From contig RDXZ01000021.1 of the NCBI GenBank assembly GCA_004293265.1, positions 1-45,084 on the forward strand: DNA of 45,084 bases. The letters run 5' to 3'. Positions 7,783-14,294 of this stretch are shown one piece after another. The stretch comes from Bacteroidota bacterium. Lineage in GTDB: Bacteria; Bacteroidota; Bacteroidia; Cytophagales; Microscillaceae. The notes beneath the pieces were generated by a model. The model did no database searches and was not told where the DNA came from. It worked only from the letters and a program-made list of their open reading frames with translations. Within the stretch, counting starts at the first letter, position 1. Each line of letters opens with the position of its first letter. Position numbers and translations under genes: made by a program.

Positions 7783-8799
7783 CTATGTTTCTAAAATTTC
7801 TCTTACTTTTTGCTGAAGTTCTTGTTTATCGGGTAAATAAAGTTGATAACGCGATACAAAAAGATTATTTGTAATACCTCCTAAGGCATATTCAACCATT
7901 ACATCATTTTTGCGTGCGGAGAGAATAATACCAATAGGTTCATTATCGTCCTCTACATTTTCCTCTGTTTTGAAATAATTGATATACATATTCATTTGCC
8001 CAATATCTCCGTATGACACTTTTTGTAACTTCAAATCTATCAATACAAAACATTTCAAAATGCGATGATAAAATACTAAATCTACAAAATAATGCACACC
8101 ATCAAGCGTAATACGATATTGTTTGCCCATATAAGCAAATCCTTTACCTAATTCAAGCAAAAATTTTTGTAAATTTTCTATCAATTTTTCTTCTAATTGA
8201 CTTTCTTTTTTGAGTGTTTCTTCAGAAATTCCTAAAAATTCAAAAACATAAGGGTCTTTCAATATATCCTGTGGTAACTCATATTTTTGTCCTTCTTGTG
8301 ATAATTTTAAAACTTCCTCTTTATTTTTACTCAAAGCAAAACGCTGAAATAAAGCACTATCCATTTGCCTTTCTAATTCTCGTACACTCCAACTTTCGTT
8401 TATACATTGTTTTTCATAAAAACTTCGTTCCAAATCATCATGAATTGATAAAAGTGAAACATAATGCGACCAGCTCAATTGGTCAGACAGTGTCTGACTT
8501 TTTGGATATTTGAGATAGATAAGACGCATATAGACCAAATTGGTGCGGCTAAGACCTTTTCCACCTACTCTTTTACGCAAATCTTTAGAAACTTCCAAAA
8601 GAACTTTTTTACCATATTCGGATTTTATATTTCCTTTTTGTTCATATTCTATAACATATTGTCCGATGCGCCAATATCCTAATAACATAGTTGTATCTAT
8701 TGCTTTGCGTGCTTTTTGGCGTAAGATAAGGTATTCAGCCTCTAATATATCAATAAGTCTTTGATAATTGTTGTCTTTGGTAATACTTTGATTTTCCAT
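7783..8799 (-). CDS. DUF1016/YhcG-type PD-(D/E)XK nuclease
   Basis: A 338-residue, full-length DUF1016 protein. The N-terminal helical half has AIDTTMLLGYWRIGQYVIEYE and LSWSHYVSLL. The C-terminal nuclease half has GVHYFVDLVFYHRILKCFVL followed by IDLKL, giving the D...D-x-K pattern of the PD-(D/E)XK fold (about residues 235-255), then YGDIGQMNMYINYF. Family members are associated with mobile DNA and defence loci; the precise role is unsettled. Codon 104 is the centre of a perfect DNA palindrome (8482-8498), a feature shared with the truncated paralogue at 34454. It is a single-gene unit between bshC and a phage-like Bro-N gene. Confidence 0.88.
   Translation of the reverse strand: MENQSITKDNNYQRLIDILEAEYLILRQKARKAIDTTMLLGYWRIGQYVIEYEQKGNIKSEYGKKVLLEVSKDLRKRVGGKGLSRTNLVYMRLIYLKYPKSQTLSDQLSWSHYVSLLSIHDDLERSFYEKQCINESWSVRELERQMDSALFQRFALSKNKEEVLKLSQEGQKYELPQDILKDPYVFEFLGISEETLKKESQLEEKLIENLQKFLLELGKGFAYMGKQYRITLDGVHYFVDLVFYHRILKCFVLIDLKLQKVSYGDIGQMNMYINYFKTEENVEDDNEPIGIILSARKNDVMVEYALGGITNNLFVSRYQLYLPDKQELQQKVREILET
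8482..8498. repeat. Perfect palindrome inside the DUF1016 gene
   Basis: GTCAGACA-G-TGTCTGAC: two perfect 8-nt arms around one central base at 8490. The central base is the first position of codon 104 (Leu of QTLSDQLSW). The truncated DUF1016 gene has a different palindrome at the homologous base. Confidence 0.85.
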
Positions 8800-9047
8800 A
8801 ATTTTTTATGATGTTTTTTTGTTTGTGATTGATAAAAGGCGTGTAAGTCTGCGATTTGTTTAACTTTTCAAAAGCTTACAACTTTTGGAAAGTTTAGTTC
8901 TGATAAAAATATAAAAACACAAAGAAATCTTGTATTTTTATATCTTTTATTTTTTTAAGTATTTATTCCATAATTGATAAAATAGCATTTTTAAAAGACT
9001 TTTTTAGTAATATCTTGATGTTATGAGAAGTGTTTTTTTAGATTTTC

Positions 9048-9722
9048 TTAAAATTCTAATACTTTTGCTAATATATCTTTATGATAACCATTTACTTCAC
9101 CGAATTTTGAGTCGTGGATACGTATAATGGGCATAGCGGCTATCTCACTTGCTTTTTTTAGTTTTTTACCTAATTGTGCTGCTTGCGTTTGTGATAAATT
9201 CCAAACCTGTTTTTTCAAGGCATAATAACCTGCCAAACTCAAATAATCTTTGTTTACAGTATTGATTTGTCCTTCTATTTCACTAATGCGTGTTTCGTGA
9301 TTTTCGATTCTTTGTTGATGTTCTTGTAACTTTTTTTCATGTTCGACAAGTAATTGTACTGTTTCTAATAAAACTTCAACCTTACTTTTAGGTTCTAACT
9401 GATAACTACCTGTTTTGCGAATAGTTTCCACCACTTCAGCCACCCAATTAGTAAATTTTTCTGCTTCAGGCTTGTTACTTCTAAAAGCAAGTTTATAAAT
9501 AGCACGTTCATTGATAAACCATGTTTTTTGAACCCCTCCCAAAGTTTGGGAGTCCTCAAAGATTGCCCATTCTTTAGGAATTTGTCTTTGCCAGAGGCTA
9601 TCGGCTCCGCGCCAAGATAAATCAAGCATTTCAAAAATATCTTTAGCCATAAACCAGACTTGATTTTCATTTTCAATTACCCCAACTGATTTATCAAGGT
9701 AAGTTTTAATTGTTGTATTCAT
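9048..9722 (-). CDS. Bro-N / ORF6C antirepressor-like protein
   Basis: A 224-residue protein in two parts. The N-terminal Bro-N domain (about 1-100) has KTYLDKSVGVIENENQVWFM, AKDIFEMLDL, KTWFINERAIYKLAFRSNKP and FTNWVAEVVETIRKTGSY. A coiled coil (about 110-160) leads to an ORF6C-like C-terminal domain (ALKKQVWNLSQTQAAQLGKK, FGEVNGYHKDILAKVLEF). Such proteins are prophage-type antirepressors or DNA-binding regulators. The ATG at 9722 was chosen because it lies just behind a near-perfect promoter; a longer frame to 9773 would run through that promoter. It stands without other phage genes, so it is probably a moron or a stranded regulator. Confidence 0.88.
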   Translation of the reverse strand: MNTTIKTYLDKSVGVIENENQVWFMAKDIFEMLDLSWRGADSLWQRQIPKEWAIFEDSQTLGGVQKTWFINERAIYKLAFRSNKPEAEKFTNWVAEVVETIRKTGSYQLEPKSKVEVLLETVQLLVEHEKKLQEHQQRIENHETRISEIEGQINTVNKDYLSLAGYYALKKQVWNLSQTQAAQLGKKLKKASEIAAMPIIRIHDSKFGEVNGYHKDILAKVLEF

Positions 9723-9742
9723 AATTTTTAAAATAATTTTTG

Positions 9743-9801
9743 CAAATATAAACAAGGTATTGCAAAAATGCAATTAAATTGTATAAAAAATATGCAATAC
9801 C
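9743..9801 (-). promoter_or_regulatory. Promoter and operator-like repeats of the Bro-N gene
   Basis: On the minus strand a -7 box TATATTTG (9743-9750) is separated by 20 nt from a TTG (9771-9773), ideal Bacteroidota spacing. Between and beyond these lie inverted copies AGGTATTGCA (9755-9764) and TGCAATACCT (9792-9801), plus the smaller palindrome ATTGCAAAAATGCAAT. An arm of the repeat falls within the promoter spacer, so a bound repressor would block transcription. Autoregulation by the Bro-N protein is a reasonable inference. Confidence 0.6.
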
Positions 9802-9833
9802 TGTAAATATTTTAATTTGTAATAACAACAAAC

Positions 9834-9881
9834 AAGGTATAAAACTACAATTTTTAGATAAATCTTGTAGTTTTATACCTT
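9834..9881. terminator. 16-bp hairpin after the small membrane protein gene
   Basis: AAGGTATAAAACTACA and its exact reverse complement flank a 16-nt loop. It lies 26 nt past the stop of the minus-strand gene at 9907-10206. No strong T-run follows, so it may instead be an operator: AAACAAGGTAT occurs here and also at the Bro-N promoter 80 nt away. Confidence 0.5.
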
Positions 9882-9906
9882 ATGTGTTACTTATTTATTT
9901 TAATGA

Positions 9907-10206
9907 TTATTCCTGCTTGTTTTTTGTAATCAAAAATAAACTACCTATTAATAAAATGGCAAGTATTATATCAACAATGTTCCATAATTCTCTACCCAAT
10001 GAGATTTTAGTAATCGGATTTATCAACAATGCAGCCACTATCCAAACAAAAAATAATATCTTATTTTCGTTATCTTTTTCGCAGAAGGCTAAAAAAGCAA
10101 ATCCTAACATTCCCAAAAATCTAACCATTTGAAAATAAGCATAAGGCATTTTTGTTAAACACAACAACAACAAAAATGCTAAAATAATTTTAATGGTTTT
10201 TTCCAT
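9907..10206 (-). CDS. Small four-helix membrane protein, possibly DUF6804-like
   Basis: A 99-residue, almost entirely hydrophobic protein with about four membrane helices: IKIILAFLLLLCLTKMPYAY, MVRFLGMLGFAFLAF, ILFFVWIVAALLIN and IVDIILAILLIGSLFLIT. The MPYAYFQMVRFLG segment recalls the small DUF6804 family (from memory, not certain). It lies just outside the 48-bp repeat that bounds the neighbouring cassette, so it probably belongs to the ancestral sequence downstream of metH. Function unknown. Confidence 0.7.
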   Translation of the reverse strand: MEKTIKIILAFLLLLCLTKMPYAYFQMVRFLGMLGFAFLAFCEKDNENKILFFVWIVAALLINPITKISLGRELWNIVDIILAILLIGSLFLITKNKQE

Positions 10207-10228
10207 TTTTAAATATTTTTATACTTCT

Positions 10229-10276
10229 TTACCCCCTAATCATAATTCAAAACAGGTCTTAACCACTTCTCCGCTT
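10229..10276. repeat. 48-bp direct repeat, left copy (att-like)
   Basis: Identical over 48 bp to 14247-14294. The right copy holds the last 41 nt of metH and 7 nt beyond; this copy lies in non-coding DNA just past the DUF262 gene. The identity stops abruptly on both sides (10228 T against 14246 A, and ATTC against CCTC after the repeat), as expected for attachment-site duplication. Confidence 0.9.
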
Positions 10277-10300
10277 ATTCTTCTTTTACTTGATAGCAGT

Positions 10301-11890
10301 TTATGTCTTTTCAAAATAAGAAAAATTATCAATAAATTCTTGTTCTTGTTGTTGGATAATAATTCCTCTTTTTTCAAGAAATTCATTTATTTTATCAACA
10401 TCTTTTTCTGTTTCATTTTCAATCTGTTTATAAAGCGTTTGTAATTCTTTGGTTAAAAAATATTTTGATAGTTGTTCTTCTTCCAAAGTCAAAATAAAAT
10501 CTTTGATTTCCCTTTTGTTTTTATCACTTTCAAATTCAGAACTTAATCTAAATATCATGTTGGAAGGAGTTTTATCTTTTTTATTGAAAATAAAAAATTC
10601 TTTTATACTTTCTTGGGTTTCAAGTTCCGCCCCTTTACAGATATTATTTAAAAAAAATAATTGTAATGCTTTTGGTCGTACTCCTGTAAAGTTTAGTTTT
10701 TCAGGGAAATCCAACACAGTTAGTTTAGTTGTTTCTAAAAGACCATGTTCGTGTTCATCATTTATAAAATTAACAAATAACCTATATGCTGAACGTTGCT
10801 GACTTGGTGAATAAATAGTAAAATAGTTAGAATAAGTTGTAATCCAAAACCATTTTTCTAAATCTTTTAATTTTTCTTCGGTAGGATTAGGATTCAAGCG
10901 AAAAAAATTAGCAATAAAAATAAATTGAGTGGGATAAGGCAAAAAACCAATATTTATCATAAAAATCCGTTCATATAAAAATTCTACTGCTTTTTTTATT
11001 TGAATAAAGGTGTTTTTGCTTAATTCTTCCAAATTAAATTCTGATAAACTTTCTATTTCCACATCAAAATAAACTTTGTCTTTTGCATTACAAATACAAT
11101 ACAAGATAGTATCTCTTTTTAATTTCTCAAAGTTATAAGTTTGCAATTTTGTTAAAAAAATATCTATTTCATTAGTTAATAAAAATTCTGTTTCATTGTT
11201 ATATGCTAATGCAGATAACATAAAATCAGGTGAAATATCCATTCCTGTAGAATTAACACGAGAAAATATTTCCACTGCACTTTTTATATCACCTCCTCGT
11301 ATTTCAGTATAAGGAATTTCATAATCATATAATATTTTGGTTATTGCTTTGGCATTATCAATTAAAATTCTCGTTTCACTTTTTTCCAAATTTTGATTTT
11401 CTATCTCTCTCAAAAAATCTAAAAATAGATAAGTATCAACTATTTTGTATAAGGGCATTAAATAATACTCTTCATCTTTTTGCTTAGAGATAGAAACAAA
11501 CTCTTTCGTTTTTAAATTGTAATATATGGAAAACTTACTTGTTTTGTTTTCTTTCTCATTTAATACATATTTTTGGGGATTTGCTAAGACTGCAAACAAA
11601 GTAGTAATTCTTTGTGAACCATCTAAAATATAGAGAGTGCGTGTAGGGTGTGCTTCTACTTCATAAATACCAATATTTTTTTTTACAGGATATTTTTGTT
11701 CAGGTCGCCAAAATAAAAAACTTCCCATAGGATAATCTTTGGCTATACTATCAAATAAATCCATAATTTGCTTGGTTTCCCAAACAAAATCTCTTTGAAA
11801 AATAGGAATTTGTATTTCTCCATTTCCCACATTTTCTAAAAGATTCAATAGTCTAATTTTGTCAGGTTTTACGCTTATTTTACTTTCCAT
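10301..11890 (-). CDS. DUF262-domain protein (GmrS-like fold)
   Basis: A 529-residue protein with the DUF262 signature: IQIPIFQRDFVWETKQIMDL (residues 27-46), MGSFLFW (55-61) and LDGSQRITTLFA (89-100). The fold is related to ParB/Srx nucleotide hydrolases and is found in GmrSD-type DNA-modification-dependent restriction. The DUF1524 HNH nuclease that usually follows in GmrSD is not seen. The C-terminal half is alpha-helical and ends in a Glu/Gln-rich stretch. It is the last gene of the cassette, 2 nt after the TOPRIM-like gene, so translation is probably coupled. The partner genes suggest a multi-protein nuclease system rather than a stand-alone type IV enzyme. Confidence 0.88.
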   Translation of the reverse strand: MESKISVKPDKIRLLNLLENVGNGEIQIPIFQRDFVWETKQIMDLFDSIAKDYPMGSFLFWRPEQKYPVKKNIGIYEVEAHPTRTLYILDGSQRITTLFAVLANPQKYVLNEKENKTSKFSIYYNLKTKEFVSISKQKDEEYYLMPLYKIVDTYLFLDFLREIENQNLEKSETRILIDNAKAITKILYDYEIPYTEIRGGDIKSAVEIFSRVNSTGMDISPDFMLSALAYNNETEFLLTNEIDIFLTKLQTYNFEKLKRDTILYCICNAKDKVYFDVEIESLSEFNLEELSKNTFIQIKKAVEFLYERIFMINIGFLPYPTQFIFIANFFRLNPNPTEEKLKDLEKWFWITTYSNYFTIYSPSQQRSAYRLFVNFINDEHEHGLLETTKLTVLDFPEKLNFTGVRPKALQLFFLNNICKGAELETQESIKEFFIFNKKDKTPSNMIFRLSSEFESDKNKREIKDFILTLEEEQLSKYFLTKELQTLYKQIENETEKDVDKINEFLEKRGIIIQQQEQEFIDNFSYFEKT

Positions 11891-11892
11891 TT

Positions 11893-12897
11893 TTATATGA
11901 TTTTAGCGATTTTTAAAAGGATTTGTTCTATTTCCGAAATTTCAATAACATTACCATTATTAGTTTCAAATGATATTTTATGATGCTCGCATCTTTTTTC
12001 AAGTAATTGATAAGAAAAATTCATTTCAAATATTTCAGGAAATTTTTCTTTTATTTTCTCTTCTTTTAATCCAGTATTTGATTTATCATATTTTAAAAAA
12101 TCCAATGTGCTTGGTTGCAAATTTTGTAAATATTCTTTTTGTTCGTTTGTTAATCCATAAATTTTAATAAAAACTTGTTCCAAAGGTGCATAGTTTTCTA
12201 ATGCTCTTTTGTGCCAAATGTGCCAAATAATTTTGTCAGTTGTTTCCCAATTTGTATTTTCAGATTTATCAACATTTTTTATAAAACCAATCATTTTTTT
12301 TTGAGTATTTGCTAAAGTACCATTTACTTTTTCTTTATCGTTATCAAAAATCATAAATAATTTATAACATTCAATATTCTGAAATTGTAAAGAACCAACG
12401 TAGTACTCTAAATTTTTTTTCATATCACCTGTACCTCCTCCTTCTGTTCCTATCCATTCATTTTCAAAAGCCTTTTGAATGAGTACATAAATACTTTTTC
12501 TTTTTGGGTGATTTGTATATTTATCGCAAATACCTTTTAAAAATTTCTTTTCATTTAGTTTATTTTCAACTAAAAGCAAAGACCTTTCTTTTAGTATTCT
12601 TAACGCATTATAAGGCGAAACTTCATTTTCATTGTTACCAATCACAATTTTTGTTAAAAATTGTTTATGTAATGTTGTTATATTCGCTTTTTTTTGTAAT
12701 TTTTTTGATAAATCTTGTAATTCATACTTACCAAAATAGGATTTAAAAGGTTCTTTTTCAAAAACCCATTTATCATAATCATCTTTTAAATTTTGAGTAA
12801 TTACAAAATGCTGTTCTTGCCCCAGTAAAACTAAAATTTGCTTTAAAGTATCAAAATGTGCTTCTTCAAAAACAGAAGCGTTAAAATCAAAAATCAT
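11893..12897 (-). CDS. TOPRIM-like protein, partner of AAA ATPase
   Basis: A 334-residue protein without a clear family name. A TOPRIM-like core can be traced: LLLVENKLNEKKFL with Glu111, GGGTGD at 153-158, and LFMIFDNDKEK with Asp185 and Asp187. That gives the Glu ... Asp-x-Asp pattern of OLD/RNase M5-type TOPRIM nucleases. The N-terminal 100 residues (MIFDFNASVFEEAHFDTL) are of unknown fold. Its start overlaps the ATPase stop by 4 nt (ATGA), the arrangement of split OLD-type or PARIS-type ATPase/TOPRIM pairs. It differs from Gabija, where ATPase and TOPRIM are fused. The nuclease assignment is inferred from motifs only. Confidence 0.7.
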   Translation of the reverse strand: MIFDFNASVFEEAHFDTLKQILVLLGQEQHFVITQNLKDDYDKWVFEKEPFKSYFGKYELQDLSKKLQKKANITTLHKQFLTKIVIGNNENEVSPYNALRILKERSLLLVENKLNEKKFLKGICDKYTNHPKRKSIYVLIQKAFENEWIGTEGGGTGDMKKNLEYYVGSLQFQNIECYKLFMIFDNDKEKVNGTLANTQKKMIGFIKNVDKSENTNWETTDKIIWHIWHKRALENYAPLEQVFIKIYGLTNEQKEYLQNLQPSTLDFLKYDKSNTGLKEEKIKEKFPEIFEMNFSYQLLEKRCEHHKISFETNNGNVIEISEIEQILLKIAKII

Positions 12898-14177
12898 AAT
12901 TTAGATTTATTTTTTTTGGCAAGTGCTTTATCCATTGCGTACATTTCCTGTAAATTTTCATTAAAAGCATCATCAAACCAATCGCTCAAAGTTCCTTCTT
13001 CATCAATCGTAATTGGCGTTATTTTCTGACCTCCATTTTCATTTTCATCTACCCAATAAATGATAATATCATCTTTTGTAAAACCAAAATCATTGTCAAT
13101 TACCAACTTACGAAGCCTCAAAAGTATATTTTCTGCGTGGGTTTCTATCACAAAAGTTTGATTATTGGTTTTGGCTGATTTTGCAAAAAGTTCTGCTAAA
13201 TCTGCATGTGCAAAAGTATGCAAATGTAATTCAGGTTGTTCTATGACCACAATAGAATCCTCCACATACATAAAAGCACGCACCACCAAAGGCAATGCTT
13301 GGTGCATTCCTTGCCCTACATCTGCTAAATTTACTTTTATATCGTTTTTTGAAAGTAAAAACTCATAAAATGAATTATTATCTTTTATTTCTAATTTCCA
13401 ACCAAATTTTTCTTCATACCAATTACTTACTTGGTTATAAATTGAGTTTTCATCATCTTTACCTGATAAATAACTATCAATTAAGACTTGATAGGCATCT
13501 TTACCGTTTGTACTTACACTTTTATATTCGGTTTCTCCTTCAAAATAATAATGTCTTTTGGGTAAAACTCGAAACGGTTCGATGTAATCAATTTCAAAAT
13601 CATTTAGAATAATATTATCAATGAAAGGAAAAAACTCTAACATATTCTCAAAATTCGTATGACTTATATCTAAGTCTTTATAATTTCTAATATTTTTATA
13701 ATTTTCATAAAAAATATTTAAGTTTGGTAAAAAACCTCGTAAATCTATGAATACTTGTTTTTCATCTTTAGTATGAAAAATATTTTTTTCTTTTGAGTAT
13801 TCTATAAAATCTCCGTTATTAAGTAACATTCTCCACTCCAAAAATTCAATTTTATGTGAGTTTATTGGCTGAATAATTTTTACAGATAAATTTGAATTAT
13901 TTTGATATTCAATATTAAAACTAATAGGCGAATTAGGTTCTCTACCATATACTAAATCTCTAAACTCCGCTCCAAGTTCTACGCCATAATTATTTAATAA
14001 CAAAGGGGCATCTATACGCCTTGAAAGTGAATTATCCAATAAAGTAAATAGTTTAGTGATTACACTTTTTCCTGAACTATTTTTGCCCAATAATAGCGTA
14101 ATAGGTTTTAGTTCCAAAGTTTGTTTTTCTTTGAAGGCTTTGTAATTTTCAAAAGAAATAGATTTTATTTTCATCAT
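12894..14177 (-). CDS. SMC/OLD-like AAA ATPase
   Basis: A 427-residue ABC/SMC-type ATPase. Residues 1-45 hold IKSISFENYKAFKEKQTLEL and Walker A LLLGKNSSGKS (28-38). An ABC-signature-like stretch NLADVGQGMHQALPLVV comes near 290, Walker B SIVVIEQPELHLH near 310 and the H-loop VIETHAENILLRLRKL near 340. A D-loop region and the C-terminal WVDENENGGQ...GTLSDWFDD are typical of AAA_15/DUF3696-type defence ATPases. It is the first gene of the cassette. Translation starts at 14177 or the adjacent ATG at 14174. It probably acts as the sensor or motor for the TOPRIM-like partner. Confidence 0.88.
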   Translation of the reverse strand: MMKIKSISFENYKAFKEKQTLELKPITLLLGKNSSGKSVITKLFTLLDNSLSRRIDAPLLLNNYGVELGAEFRDLVYGREPNSPISFNIEYQNNSNLSVKIIQPINSHKIEFLEWRMLLNNGDFIEYSKEKNIFHTKDEKQVFIDLRGFLPNLNIFYENYKNIRNYKDLDISHTNFENMLEFFPFIDNIILNDFEIDYIEPFRVLPKRHYYFEGETEYKSVSTNGKDAYQVLIDSYLSGKDDENSIYNQVSNWYEEKFGWKLEIKDNNSFYEFLLSKNDIKVNLADVGQGMHQALPLVVRAFMYVEDSIVVIEQPELHLHTFAHADLAELFAKSAKTNNQTFVIETHAENILLRLRKLVIDNDFGFTKDDIIIYWVDENENGGQKITPITIDEEGTLSDWFDDAFNENLQEMYAMDKALAKKNKSKL

Positions 14178-14206
14178 TTTATTTTTTTATTTAAAATACT
14201 CAAAAA

Positions 14207-14240
14207 TCAAACCTATAAAAGTAAAAAATTATAGGTTTGA
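14207..14240 (-). terminator. metH terminator hairpin overlapping the cassette promoter
   Basis: TCAAACCTAT (14207-14216) and ATAGGTTTGA (14231-14240) are exact inverted repeats separated by 14 nt, and on the minus strand the hairpin runs into a T-rich stretch. It lies just beyond the metH stop, inside the cassette. The downstream arm on the minus strand also reads TAGGTTTG (14215-14208), an exact -7 box 31 nt before the ATPase start, so the same sequence may end metH transcription and start the cassette operon. Confidence 0.6.
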
Positions 14241-14246
14241 AAAAAA

Positions 14247-14294
14247 TTACCCCCTAATCATAATTCAAAACAGGTCTTAACCACTTCTCCGCTT
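14247..14294. repeat. 48-bp direct repeat, right copy (metH 3' end)
   Basis: This is the partner of 10229-10276. It covers the last 41 nt of metH, including its TAG stop, plus 7 nt downstream. It therefore keeps metH full length despite the adjacent insertion. Confidence 0.9.

Larger units (their letters stand above)
10229..14294. mobile_element. Putative integrated defence cassette at the metH 3' end
   Basis: About 4.07 kb bounded by perfect 48-bp direct repeats. It contains exactly three tightly packed co-directional genes: an AAA ATPase, a TOPRIM-like protein and a DUF262 protein. The right repeat is the intact 3' end of metH. Integration into a conserved gene end that is rebuilt by the element is the usual style of site-specific integrases, but no integrase is encoded inside, so the enzyme would act in trans. 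An alternative is homologous recombination between related loci. Confidence 0.65.

Noticed and set aside
7783-8799. DUF1016 gene as a transposase of an insertion sequence
   Set aside because: The inverted repeats lie on only one side and the protein has a PD-(D/E)XK nuclease layout, not a known transposase core.
9395-9676. 93-codon frame within the Bro-N gene on the same strand
   Set aside because: It is an alternative reading frame inside a clearly conserved Bro-N domain.
10301-11890. Stand-alone GmrSD-type IV restriction enzyme
   Set aside because: The DUF1524 HNH half is absent and the gene is tightly coupled to ATPase and TOPRIM-like genes.
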